Shown here: positions 17,408 to 25,344 of the stretch, in pieces
How positions within the stretch are numbered: the first letter of the stretch is position 1
Layout of the letters: each line of letters begins with the position of its first letter
DNA from: Natronosalvus sp042663485
GTDB lineage: Archaea; Halobacteriota; Halobacteria; Halobacteriales; Natrialbaceae
DNA: 64,000 nucleotides
Strand: one strand, 5' to 3'
Assembly (NCBI GenBank): GCA_042663485.1
Contig: JBHTAF010000003.1
The notes under the pieces: model-generated
Seen by the model: the letters and a program-made list of their open reading frames with translations, nothing else
Databases searched by the model: none
Told to the model about the DNA's origin: nothing
Made by a program: the position numbers and the translations under genes

Positions 17408-17998
17408 CTAGCTGTACCGCTCTTCCTGCCAGGGATCGGCTGTCTCCGAGTAGCCCCGTCGTTCCCAGTACCCAAGTTCCGGTTCGGTCAGAAACTCCAC
17501 GCCGGTGACCCACTTCGCCCCCTTGTAGGCGTAGCGGTGTGGCGTCACGACCCGGAGCGGCCCGCCGTGTTCGCGCGCGAGTGGTTCACCGTCGAATTCC
17601 CACGTGAAGAGCACCTCGTCGCGGAGACAGTCCTCGAGCGGGAGGTCCGTCGTGTAGTCGTCGAGGGCCGCGAACATGACGTGGACCGCGTCGTTCGCCA
17701 CCCCGGCACGCTCGGCCAGTTCGGTGAATGGTACGCCCCTGAATTCGCAGTCGAACTTGCTCCACCCGGTGACGCAGTGAAAGTCCTGGCGCTGGGTTTC
17801 GGCCGGCAGATCGCGGAACTCCTCCCACGTGAACGAGAGGGGGTTCTCGACGGCACCAGTGACCGTAAACTCCCAGGTATCGGGGTCCCACGACGGCGTC
17901 TCGCCCTTCGAGAGGACCGGAAACTTCGACGTCTCGCGCTGTCCGGGCGGCAACCGTTCGTCGCCGAACTCCTGGTAGAGGTTCGTGACGTCCTTCAT
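17408..17998 (-). CDS. Sulfite oxidase-like molybdopterin-dependent oxidoreductase
   Basis: Encodes 196 aa from the ATG at 17998 (MKDVTNLYQEFGDERLPPGQ). It contains only the sulfite-oxidase Mo-cofactor domain: TWEFTVTGAVENPLSFTWEEFRDLP, the catalytic Cys in DFHCVTGWSKFD, and GGPLRVVTPHRYAYKGAKWVTGVEFL near the C-terminus. The compact single-domain size matches the YuiH-like group rather than dimeric sulfite oxidases. There is no Tat signal, so it is probably cytosolic. The substrate is unknown. It converges on the ABC permease with only a base between stops. Confidence 0.88.
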   Translation of the reverse strand: MKDVTNLYQEFGDERLPPGQRETSKFPVLSKGETPSWDPDTWEFTVTGAVENPLSFTWEEFRDLPAETQRQDFHCVTGWSKFDCEFRGVPFTELAERAGVANDAVHVMFAALDDYTTDLPLEDCLRDEVLFTWEFDGEPLAREHGGPLRVVTPHRYAYKGAKWVTGVEFLTEPELGYWERRGYSETADPWQEERYS

Positions 17999-18135
17999 CG
18001 TCGACTCGTCCGTGTGGGACGACCGTAACCGTACCGCTCGAGGTCGAGGGGGCGCTCTGTTTCGCACAATAAATCCGAGATTCCCCGCCCGTTGACCCGT
18101 GTGAAATCGGATGGAACGAACGTTCGAGGGAACCA

Positions 18136-18155
18136 ATCCCTCGGTACCGAGGGAT
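18136..18155. promoter_or_regulatory. 20-bp perfect palindrome next to a TATA box
   Basis: ATCCCTCGGT followed by ACCGAGGGAT is a perfect 20-bp palindrome ending 7 bases before the TATA box TTTATA (about 18162-18168) of the small membrane protein gene. A further CGAGGG copy lies at 18125-18130. The placement on or beside the BRE is classic for a repressor or activator site. Confidence 0.6.
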
Positions 18156-18160
18156 ACGCG

Positions 18161-18170
18161 CTTTATAACC
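18161..18170 (+). promoter_or_regulatory. TATA box for small membrane protein gene
   Basis: CTTTATAACC is a good haloarchaeal TATA element. It predicts transcription start near 18190, giving a leader of about 10 bases or less before ATG 18200. Confidence 0.6.
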
Positions 18171-18199
18171 AATACGGGCGTGGGCGATGGGTCTATCGC

Positions 18200-18493
18200 A
18201 TGGCGAGTACACAACGACTCACAGAGCGGGAGACGAGTGACGAGATGGAAAAGAAGGGATCCCAGGCCATGGGGCCTGCGTTTATGGCTGCAGCTGCATC
18301 AGTCGGCCTCTCGTGGTACTATTTCTTCGCGCGAGGAGACAAGGAGCGAGGACTCTTCGTCGGCCTCTGGCCGCCAACGATCCTGGCGTTCGCGAGCTAC
18401 TTCAACCAGCGGAAAATGCGCCGTCAGATTGACATGCTGGCGAAGCCGGCCTCGTCGATCAAGAACACGCTCGAGTCGATGATGAGCAAGTAG
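18200..18493 (+). CDS. Small conserved haloarchaeal membrane protein
   Basis: Encodes 97 aa (MASTQRLTERETSDEMEKKGSQAMG). After a charged N-terminus there are two adjoining hydrophobic segments, FMAAAASVGLSWYYFFARGD (about 28-46) and GLFVGLWPPTILAFASYF (about 51-68). A basic KMRRQ turn follows, and then an amphipathic tail. No enzymatic motif is seen. The ATG was chosen for its fit to the TATA box 30-35 bases upstream and for the leaderless or short-leader habit of these genomes. The gene probably responds to whatever binds the adjacent 20-bp palindrome. Confidence 0.8.
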   Translation: MASTQRLTERETSDEMEKKGSQAMGPAFMAAAASVGLSWYYFFARGDKERGLFVGLWPPTILAFASYFNQRKMRRQIDMLAKPASSIKNTLESMMSK

Positions 18494-18583
18494 CGGGCGC
18501 CGACGTTTCTGACGCACGTATTTTTCACCGCTACACCGTCGTGAGCGACTGCACCGAGGACGCCCATTCCCGGCCCCGTCAAT

Positions 18584-18591
18584 CTTAAATA
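18584..18591 (+). promoter_or_regulatory. TATA box, leaderless promoter of the RHH gene
   Basis: CTTAAATA lies 25-30 bases before ATG 18616, so transcription should start at or next to the initiator codon. Confidence 0.55.
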
Positions 18592-18615
18592 CCCCCTCAC
18601 CGAAACCCGAATCAG

Positions 18616-18828
18616 ATGCCGAAAGTAGAGATCACGATACCGGAACATCTCGAGATGCAGATCGCGCAGATGGTGGAACGCGGCGAGTTCGTCAACCGCG
18701 AAGAAGCGATCGAAGACCTGCTCTCGACGGGGATCAAGGCGTACAAGACGAGCGGCCCGATGGACGAGGAGGAGCCGGGCCTCGAGAACGACGGGATGAT
18801 GGGCCACGACGACGAGTACGTTTTCTGA
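18616..18828 (+). CDS. Ribbon-helix-helix (CopG-like) protein
   Basis: Encodes 70 aa. The first 45 residues follow the ribbon-helix-helix plan: a KVEITIP strand, helix EHLEMQIAQMVERG, turn EFVNREEAIEDLLSTGIKAY. Such proteins dimerise and bind DNA through the paired beta strands. The tail is acidic and Met/Gly-rich (PGLENDGMMGHDDEYVF). It has its own leaderless promoter and a T-rich terminator. Targets are unknown; the nearby 18136-18155 palindrome is a candidate worth testing. Confidence 0.85.
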   Translation: MPKVEITIPEHLEMQIAQMVERGEFVNREEAIEDLLSTGIKAYKTSGPMDEEEPGLENDGMMGHDDEYVF

Positions 18829-18861
18829 CTCTCTCCGGTGGCTGTGGTGGCCTCCGACGCC

Positions 18862-18875
18862 GTTTTTTATTTATA
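18862..18875 (+). terminator. T-rich transcription terminator
   Basis: GTTTTTTATTTATA follows the RHH gene by about 34 bases. Oligo-T tracts are the usual archaeal terminator. Confidence 0.5.
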
Positions 18876-18993
18876 GTACAGTGTCCGCTCACGGTCGAGC
18901 CACGGGAATTTCCCGTGTTCGGCGCGGTGTGCTCGAACGAATCGAGAGCCTCGGGCGACGGCGAAAACGCGGATGGCAGGTAGCGGGTAGCAG

Positions 18994-19176
18994 TTAGAAC
19001 AGACCCATCGGGATCGCGAGGGTGATCGCGACGCCGATGACCATCACGACGAACCCGAACGCCGCATCGCGCGGCGAAAAGGGGCTCATCGGCGCTGTCG
19101 TTCGGTCGTCCTCGAGGTCGTGGCCGACGGTGGCTCCCGAATCCTCGTCGTGGGTGGGTTCCGTCTCGTCTGTCAT
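18994..19176 (-). CDS. Small single-span membrane protein
   Basis: Encodes 60 aa. An acidic N-terminal half (MTDETEPTHDEDSGATVGHD) is followed by SPFSPRDAAFGFVVMVIGVAITLAIPMGLF, which holds one hydrophobic span at the extreme C-terminus. The pattern matches small haloarchaeal conserved proteins of unknown function, with a tail-anchored topology. It is divergent from hisF. Little else can be said. Confidence 0.65.
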   Translation of the reverse strand: MTDETEPTHDEDSGATVGHDLEDDRTTAPMSPFSPRDAAFGFVVMVIGVAITLAIPMGLF

Positions 19177-19382
19177 ACGCGAGTCTTTCGGACTCGAGCA
19201 CTTAAGCGCTACTAGACGACGGAAGACGGGTGGCGGCTACGGACGACGGACGGCAGACGGAAGACTACGGACCAGATACTACCGGCCAGAACACGCGCGG
19301 CCACACAATCCGGATCGGCGCGGACACGGGCACCTGCCGTGGTCGAAACCGTCAAACCCCGGTCGGCCCAACCTCGAGACAG

Positions 19383-20195
19383 ATGCTCACCAAGCGAATT
19401 ATCCCGTGTATCGACGTCGACGTCGACGACGACGGGAACCCGGCGGTCTACACCGGCGTTCACTTCGAGGACCTCGAGTACACCGGCGACCCCGTCGAGA
19501 TGGCTCGCGCGTACAACGAGGCCGGGGCCGACGAGTTCGTCTTCCTCGACATTACCGCTTCCGCCGAGGGCCGCGAGACCATGCTCTCGGTCGTCGAGCG
19601 AGTCGCCGACGAGGTGTTCATCCCGCTGACCGTCGGCGGCGGCATCCGAACCGTCGACGACATCAAGGAGACCCTGCGCGCGGGGGCAGACAAGGTTTCG
19701 ATCACCACGGGAGCCCTCGAGCGCCCCGAACTAATCAACGAGGGCGCCCGCGCGTTCGGCAGCCAGTGCATCGTCATCAGCGTCGACGCGCGGCGACGGT
19801 TCGACGAGGGCGGCGAACACTACGTCGACGTCGACGGCGAGTCCTGCTGGTTCGAGTGCACGAAGAAAGGCGGTCGCGAGGGGACTGGCATCGACGTCGT
19901 CGAGTGGGCCCAGGAGGCACAGACTCGAGGTGCCGGCGAACTGTTCGTCAACTCCATCGACGCTGACGGGACGAAAGACGGCTACGACGTCCCGCTCATG
20001 CGGGCGGTCTCTGACGCGGTCGACACGCCGGTCATCGCCTCCTCGGGCTGTGGCGGTCCCGAGGACATGTACGAGGTATTCACCGAGGCGGACGCCGACG
20101 CCGGCCTGGCCGCTTCCATCTTCCACTTCGGGGAGTACTCGATCGAAGAGGTCAAGCGTTACCTCGACGAGCGCGACGTGCCGGTCAGGCTGTGA
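19383..20195 (+). CDS. hisF: Imidazole glycerol phosphate synthase, cyclase subunit
   Basis: Encodes 270 aa from ATG 19383 (MLTKRIIPCIDVDVDDDGNP). HisF motifs are intact: the catalytic Asp in IPCIDVD near residue 11, PLTVGGGIRTVDD (phosphate site), ADKVSITTGAL, IVISVDARR with the second catalytic Asp, VNSIDADGTKDGYD, and VIASSGCGGPEDMYEVF. It closes the imidazole ring from PRFAR using ammonia from HisH. Upstream in-frame starts add a low-complexity N-terminus and are rejected. The other his genes are not in the window. Confidence 0.95.
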   Translation: MLTKRIIPCIDVDVDDDGNPAVYTGVHFEDLEYTGDPVEMARAYNEAGADEFVFLDITASAEGRETMLSVVERVADEVFIPLTVGGGIRTVDDIKETLRAGADKVSITTGALERPELINEGARAFGSQCIVISVDARRRFDEGGEHYVDVDGESCWFECTKKGGREGTGIDVVEWAQEAQTRGAGELFVNSIDADGTKDGYDVPLMRAVSDAVDTPVIASSGCGGPEDMYEVFTEADADAGLAASIFHFGEYSIEEVKRYLDERDVPVRL

Positions 20196-20428
20196 CCGCT
20201 CGCCGTTCCCGCGCTCACTCCCACCATTGAGCCGGCGTTTTCGATCGAGGTTCGCGTTCGGTGCCTCGAGTTGAGCGATCCAGGACGGCCGACGCCGTTC
20301 GACGACTCGCCTGGTTCGTACGATTCGCCCGGTTCTACGACTCACTCGGTTCGTGTTACTCGAGACGTGCGAGATTCGCTACGTGCTACCCGTCCATCGC
20401 ACCAAAGCAGAGAACAGCAGCGAGATCC

Positions 20429-20713
20429 TCAAACCGCCGCTTCGAACGCGTCACGGAACGCCGCCGTCTTCGACCGCACGTCGCCAGCCGCTTCCTCGAG
20501 CGCATCGAGCGGTTCGACGTCACCCTCGGTCTTGATCGTCAGGATGGGATCGGTCTGACCTCCCGACTGTTCGGGGTTCATGTCGTAGGTTGCCGCGCTT
20601 ACGTCGTCGTGCTCGAGCAGCGCACCCTTGAGTACGTTCATGAACGTGTGATCCTCGCCGACGATTTCGATCGAGAGTTCGTTCTCGCTGCTCTCGGTGA
20701 CCCGCAGTTCCAT
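20429..20713 (-). CDS. rpo11: DNA-directed RNA polymerase subunit Rpo11 (L)
   Basis: Encodes 94 aa. The motif EDHTFMNVLKGALLEHDDVSAATYDMNPEQSG is the conserved Rpo11/RPB11 alpha-like dimerisation core, followed by PILTIKTEGDVEPLDALEEAAGDV. It pairs with Rpo3 to nucleate polymerase assembly. The length is typical. It is convergent with hisF and divergent from the rhomboid gene. Confidence 0.93.
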   Translation of the reverse strand: MELRVTESSENELSIEIVGEDHTFMNVLKGALLEHDDVSAATYDMNPEQSGGQTDPILTIKTEGDVEPLDALEEAAGDVRSKTAAFRDAFEAAV

Positions 20714-20870
20714 GTCTCACTCTCCGGCCGTTGGCCGCTTGTACCTTTCGAAGCCGCTGGCGTCCAGTGCTCGTTCGGGGTCGCCGTCGTCTCCCCTCGC
20801 CACACACCGAACGACACTCGAGGCCTGTAGAGAGGGAAATCCCTATACGGCTCCCCCCTTACCAGCAGAT

Positions 20871-22694
20871 ATGAACTGGCTGACGACCGGACTCACCGCA
20901 CTCGTCGTCCTGACGGTGCTCGGCTCGCTGTTCGTCGTCAGCCGACTCGATCCGAGAAAGCGCCGCTGGCGGGACGTCCTCGAGGACCGGTTCGTGCTCG
21001 GCGTGCCGTGGGGAACGCTGGTCGTCGTCGGCTTCGTGATCGCCGTCTACCTCTTCGTTCAGGACGGGATCACCGACTTCGACAACCCCGTCGTAACGCC
21101 GTTTCGCGCGTGGTCGTTCTTCTATCCGCTGGGCATCCTCACCGCTCCGTTCGCTCACGCCTACCCGGGCCACCTCACGGGGAACCTCACTGGCGCCATC
21201 GTCGTGGCGCCGATCGCCGAGTACGCGTGGGGGCACTACGCGAACGGGAGCCGAAACAGAAGCGTCGAGTCGAACTCGAACGCGTCGCGCGGCCTCGCCT
21301 CGAGTCTCCTGACGAACCCGTGGCTCCGGGCACTCGTCGTTTTCCCCGCGGGCGTCATCGTCGTCGGCGTGATCACCGGCCTCTTCGCGCTGGGCCCCGT
21401 CATCGGCTTCTCGGGCGTCGTCTTCGCCTTCGCGGGCTTCGCGATCGTTCGGTACCCCATCGTCACGCTCATCGGCGCCATCGGCGTCCACGGCACCCTG
21501 TCGACGATCTACGGCGCCCTCCAGCGCCCCATCGGGTGGTACGTCGTCCAGCCCCGGCCGCCGTCGGCCCCGTGGTGGGCGTCGACGGCCATCCAGGGTC
21601 ACGCCCTCGGGTTCTTCGTCGGCCTCGTCGTCGCACTCGTGATTTTCGACCGCCGGGACGACGGCTACCGGCCGGACCCGCTCGCGCTCTGGCTCGCCGT
21701 CCTCATCTACGGCTTCTCGAAGTCGCTCTGGGCGATTTACTGGTTCGACGGCGCGAACCGGTACGTCCTGTTCCGGGGCCCGGGCGTCGTCGTCGTCATC
21801 GCGCTCGCGCTCGTGATCACCGTCGCGGTCGCTGGCTCCCAGCGCTCGATCCTCCCTGCCCGCCTCGAGCGTCGGCTCTCGCGGCCGACCGCGCCGATAC
21901 TCGAGCACGGCGGCCTCCTCTCCCGATTGCTCGCGAGCGACGCGGCGACCAGCGATCGACTCCGCGAGCTCGTCGCGCAACCGAAATCCCGGGTCCCGTC
22001 ACTCGCGAGTACTTCGCGCCAGTACACGGCAGTCGTGGTCGTCTTCGTCGTCCTCGCAGCGATTTGTGGGCCAGCGATTCCGGTCAACCTGTTCGTCCTC
22101 GACGGGGACGACGCAGGCTCGACGGAGGGCACGCTCACCGTCGAGGACTACTCGATCACGTACGCCGAGAAGGCGCAGAACCCGATCGCCTCCGTCGTCG
22201 ACCTCGAGGCGTTCGACGCGGGAGGGGTCGAGGGCAGCGGCGTGATCGTCTCGAGCCCCGACCGTCACATCTGGTCGGAGTCCGTCTCCGCCCAGCGTCT
22301 TGCCTTCAGCGGCTCGGAAACCGTCCACGTCGGCGGTCCCGGCTGGCGGGAGTCGATCACCGCCACGCGCGCAGGGTGGACCCCCGTCGGGAACGACACC
22401 GTCTACCAGGTCTGGCTCGAACACGATGACCGGCGGGTACTCGCCCACGCCTCGGAACCGTCGACGGCCAACGCGATAATCGATGGCAAGAACGTCACGA
22501 TCGTACCCGACGACGGCGCGTTCATACTCGAGGTCAGCGCGAACGAATCAGCCGACCCGGCCAGAGCCGACATTCCGGCAGCCGACGAGTCGGTCACGGT
22601 CGACGGCCTGGAGTTCACTCGCCAGAGGAACGACCTGTTCGTGACTACCGGCGAGACGACGGTTCAAATCGCGAGCAAGGAGACGTACAACTGA
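20871..22694 (+). CDS. Rhomboid-family intramembrane serine protease with C-terminal extracytoplasmic domain
   Basis: Encodes 607 aa from ATG 20871. The catalytic elements are present: H101-x3-N105 in TM2, Ser181 in GFSG and His244 in a later helix (GHALGFFVG). Helices surround them, and a further hydrophobic span lies near residue 400. About 190 residues follow after the last span, with many beta-like strands (VNGLEFTRQRNDLFVTT-type pattern), and are probably exposed outside the cell. No signal peptide besides TM1. Rhomboids cleave single-span substrates in the membrane; the substrate is unknown. The gene's start sits 157 bases from the divergent rpo11 gene. Confidence 0.85.
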   Translation: MNWLTTGLTALVVLTVLGSLFVVSRLDPRKRRWRDVLEDRFVLGVPWGTLVVVGFVIAVYLFVQDGITDFDNPVVTPFRAWSFFYPLGILTAPFAHAYPGHLTGNLTGAIVVAPIAEYAWGHYANGSRNRSVESNSNASRGLASSLLTNPWLRALVVFPAGVIVVGVITGLFALGPVIGFSGVVFAFAGFAIVRYPIVTLIGAIGVHGTLSTIYGALQRPIGWYVVQPRPPSAPWWASTAIQGHALGFFVGLVVALVIFDRRDDGYRPDPLALWLAVLIYGFSKSLWAIYWFDGANRYVLFRGPGVVVVIALALVITVAVAGSQRSILPARLERRLSRPTAPILEHGGLLSRLLASDAATSDRLRELVAQPKSRVPSLASTSRQYTAVVVVFVVLAAICGPAIPVNLFVLDGDDAGSTEGTLTVEDYSITYAEKAQNPIASVVDLEAFDAGGVEGSGVIVSSPDRHIWSESVSAQRLAFSGSETVHVGGPGWRESITATRAGWTPVGNDTVYQVWLEHDDRRVLAHASEPSTANAIIDGKNVTIVPDDGAFILEVSANESADPARADIPAADESVTVDGLEFTRQRNDLFVTTGETTVQIASKETYN

Positions 22695-22708
22695 CCGCGA
22701 CCCGGACG

Positions 22709-23410
22709 CTAGCTACGACTGCGACCCCCCTCCCGCCACTCGACCCGAAACACCTCGGCCTCGAGCATCGCCCGCTCGCGGTCGTGGAAGGCGAATCGGT
22801 GGTCGATCGGGAACTCGGCTTCGAATGCGTGGGTGACGGTGCCGCCCTCGTCGGCCGCGAACGACTCGACGAACGCCTGGCTCCCTTCGTTGTGGATGGT
22901 GTAGGAGACGTCGGCCAGGTCGGCGGCGGCCTCAAGGAACCGTCGATCCGCGTGGCGGTTACCTCGCTGGGCACCGAACGGCGGATTCGAGAGGACGGTG
23001 ACCGGCGCAGAGAATCTCGCTCGCTCGAGCGGGAGCCGGGACACGTCGGCGCGGATCCACTCATAGCCCGAATCCGGTTCGACGGTCGAGGTGGCTCCGA
23101 CCTCGCGAGCTGCCTCACCGATGGTCACCTCGTTGCGTCTCGCCTGGACCAGGGCGTCAGCGTCGACGTCGACCCCGACGACGCCGTCGGGGGCGTACTG
23201 TCCCGCGGCCAGCGCCAGCATCCCCGTTCCGGTTCCGAGGTCGAGCACCGTCGCGTCGGTCAGGTCACCCTGGACGGCGGCGAGGTGACCGAGGTGAGCG
23301 GCGAGCTCTGCGGGCGTGAGGTACTGCTCGAGGTCGATATCGGGACTGGGAAAATCGGCAACTGATTCGAGAACACGGGCGAGTTGTCGGCGGGAGAGCC
23401 CCGAGGGCAT
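22709..23410 (-). CDS. METTL5-like SAM-dependent methyltransferase
   Basis: Encodes 233 aa. After a helical N-terminus (LEQYLTPAELAAHLGHLA) come the SAM motif VLDLGTGTGMLALAAGQ, acidic motif VVGVDVDADAL and the catalytic NPPFGAQRG motif that marks N6-adenine/amine methyltransferases. The order and the QYLTP signature resemble METTL5, which methylates one adenosine in small-subunit rRNA in eukaryotes. An RNA target is inferred. The downstream end converges on the rhomboid gene; the neighbouring upstream gene, 3 bases away, is probably co-transcribed. Confidence 0.85.
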   Translation of the reverse strand: MPSGLSRRQLARVLESVADFPSPDIDLEQYLTPAELAAHLGHLAAVQGDLTDATVLDLGTGTGMLALAAGQYAPDGVVGVDVDADALVQARRNEVTIGEAAREVGATSTVEPDSGYEWIRADVSRLPLERARFSAPVTVLSNPPFGAQRGNRHADRRFLEAAADLADVSYTIHNEGSQAFVESFAADEGGTVTHAFEAEFPIDHRFAFHDRERAMLEAEVFRVEWREGGRSRS

Positions 23411-23413
23411 CGC

Positions 23414-23821
23414 CTACGCTTCGCGGTCGAGGGTAATGGGTGCGTCGAGTTCGAACGAGAGTCCTTCTCGGTCGGCCCGTTCGGCACAGGCCTCGAGCGC
23501 GGGACGGACCTTCTCGGCGTTCGCGACGTCGTCGCAATCGACGGTCACGGTGCCGACGCCGAGGAACGCGCCGGCGCGAACGTAGCTTCGAATACGATCG
23601 ATTTCGGCCTGCGTATCGAGCGAACAGTCCTCCGCGAAACAGGCGTCGACCGTCAGGCCGGCCGGGAAGAGGTCGTTTCGCGTGAACTCGCGCTTGAGGT
23701 CGCGCAGGTACTCGGGGGCCGTCGAGTCGAGATCAGAGGCGTCGAGCGCCACGGGAGTGACGTCGGTCGGTCGACAGCGGTCGATCGTTCGCTCGAACTG
23801 CGGTGACGAAGTGGTGCTCAT
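23414..23821 (-). CDS. Conserved haloarchaeal protein of unknown function
   Basis: Encodes 135 aa from ATG 23821 (MSTTSSPQFERTIDRCRPTDVTPVAL). An upstream in-frame ATG would add 20 residues lying in promoter-like AT-rich sequence. Acidic, cytosolic, with Cys in VDACFAEDCSLD and a VGTVTVDCDDVANAEKVRPALEACAERADREGLSFELDAPI region that looks like an alpha/beta fold. It is 3 bases upstream of the METTL5-like gene, so the two are probably co-transcribed. No family function is recognised. Confidence 0.72.
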   Translation of the reverse strand: MSTTSSPQFERTIDRCRPTDVTPVALDASDLDSTAPEYLRDLKREFTRNDLFPAGLTVDACFAEDCSLDTQAEIDRIRSYVRAGAFLGVGTVTVDCDDVANAEKVRPALEACAERADREGLSFELDAPITLDREA

Positions 23822-23963
23822 ACGACGGCATACACAGGCCGCATACAAATAGTTTTGCAAATGCTTAGTAGTAATATACACGTGATCGAACGACGCCCGT
23901 TCGCCGTGAGAACCGTTGGACCGAGAACATACACTTAAGATAGCTGCCTGTCATTCCGTAGCC

Positions 23964-24134
23964 ATGGACGACTGCCCACGGTGCCAGGCTCCACTCGAAC
24001 GGCTCACGCTGGGGGAGGTCACGACGATCGCGTGCAATCGGTGCGGGTTCGCAGACGTACCCGTCGAACACGAGAGCCGAGAGATGGCGTACGAATCCTG
24101 GCAGGACGCGTTCAACCGCTTTTACGAAACGTAG
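23964..24134 (+). CDS. Small zinc-ribbon protein
   Basis: Encodes 56 aa: MDDCPRCQAPLERL, then IACNRCGFADVPVEHESREM. Two CxxC pairs (C4/C7 and C23/C26) form a zinc ribbon. A CTTAAGAT TATA-like box ends 24 bases before the ATG, so the mRNA is probably leaderless. Proteins this small often act as nucleic-acid or protein-binding adaptors. The specific role is unknown. Confidence 0.78.
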   Translation: MDDCPRCQAPLERLTLGEVTTIACNRCGFADVPVEHESREMAYESWQDAFNRFYET

Positions 24135-24222
24135 CGTCACTGACGACCGTCGAACTCGAGGGAAACGCTATCGAAAAAACGCGAATCGGGGCCCGGAACC
24201 CGAGAACCGAGAACCGGACGAG

Positions 24223-25248
24223 TTACTCGCTCGCAGCCGTCGCTTCGGCTTCCTCTTCCTCGTAATCGACGTCCTCGTCCGAACGAGCGGCGACGAGTCC
24301 GCCACGAGCGACGCTGTACAGCGGCTCGTCGGCGTGGCTCACGCCGCTGATCGAGAACGGGATCGCCGCGTCCTGCAGGTGGTCACGGAACAGGGCCTCG
24401 AAGCCGTTGGGGCTCGAAGTTCCGCCGGTGACGACCACGGGCACGTCGAGGCCTTCCTCAACGTCCTCGTCGTCGACTTCCTTGACGATGTTCTCGATGA
24501 CGTAGTCGAGGAGGTTCTCGTAGTAAATCGAGAGCGCACCCTCGACGCCGCCGACGTCAGTGGTGAAGTCGAGTTCGAAGTTGTCCTCCTTGATGGAGGT
24601 AACCTTGTCAACCGGGGTACCGGTCGCGCGGGCGGCCTGCTCGTCGATCCAGTCGCCACCGCGGGCGACGGAGAACTTCATGACGGGGACCGCGTAGTAC
24701 GCCAGACAGACGTTCGTCATCCCGGCGCCGAAACTGATGCCGAGGCCGGTGAAGTTGTTGTCCGCGAGTTCCGAGTAGATGACGGACATCCCCTCGTTGA
24801 TCGGTTCGGCGTCGTAGCCGATGTCGTTGAGGAAGGACTCGATCGTCTTCTGGTGGTAGAGCGTCGAGAGATCGTCGTCGATCGGATCGGCGGGCGTCGA
24901 GAAGTAGAGTTTCTCGTCGGGGTAGGATGGCTCGCCGACGACCTGCTCGATGATGAGCTTCATCATCGGGATCGCGCTCTTCTCGTCGGCCGAGAGGATG
25001 CCGTGTTTCATCGGTCGACGAGTTTCTTTGTTGAAGATGTTCGCGAAGTTGAGCGCGTCGTCGCCGACGACGTACACCTTGTCGTCCTTTCGGATGTGAA
25101 GGACTTCGCTCCGCGAGAGCATCTGCTCCGCCATGTCGGAGTATTCGATTTCCACGAAGGAATTACGCTGCTGCACAAATACGGTATCGGAACCATCCTG
25201 CTGTGCCGACAGGATGTTCATTGTTCCAACGTCTAGGCCTTTGGCCAT
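24223..25248 (-). CDS. Actin-family protein (salactin/volactin type)
   Basis: Encodes 341 aa. Actin-superfamily nucleotide motifs are visible: phosphate-1 GLDVGTMNILSAQ at residues 4-16, phosphate-2 GLGISFGAGMTNVCLAYYAV near 168, and the adenosine motif VVVTGGTSSPNGFEAL near 276. Between them lie PMKHGILSADEKSAIPMM and SVARGGDWIDEQAARATG. The C-terminal tail is acidic. It resembles haloarchaeal actin homologues described as salactin and volactin, which form dynamic filaments linked to cell shape or inheritance. The assignment rests on motif order and remembered family members, not a search. A TTTATAAT promoter gives a leaderless message. Confidence 0.85.
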   Translation of the reverse strand: MAKGLDVGTMNILSAQQDGSDTVFVQQRNSFVEIEYSDMAEQMLSRSEVLHIRKDDKVYVVGDDALNFANIFNKETRRPMKHGILSADEKSAIPMMKLIIEQVVGEPSYPDEKLYFSTPADPIDDDLSTLYHQKTIESFLNDIGYDAEPINEGMSVIYSELADNNFTGLGISFGAGMTNVCLAYYAVPVMKFSVARGGDWIDEQAARATGTPVDKVTSIKEDNFELDFTTDVGGVEGALSIYYENLLDYVIENIVKEVDDEDVEEGLDVPVVVTGGTSSPNGFEALFRDHLQDAAIPFSISGVSHADEPLYSVARGGLVAARSDEDVDYEEEEAEATAASE

Positions 25249-25270
25249 GTTTCCTCAACTCCACTGACGG

Positions 25271-25278
25271 ATTATAAA
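25271..25278 (-). promoter_or_regulatory. TATA box of the actin-homologue gene
   Basis: On the minus strand the sequence reads TTTATAAT and is centred about 26 bases before the ATG at 25248. This spacing predicts a leaderless transcript. A second box, GGCTTATAAC on the minus strand (25311-25320), lies further upstream. Confidence 0.6.
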
Positions 25279-25344
25279 TCTATGTGCGTTTATTTCCGGT
25301 ACCGCTAGGTGTTATAAGCCCGGATTACTCCACCGCCGGGTGCG

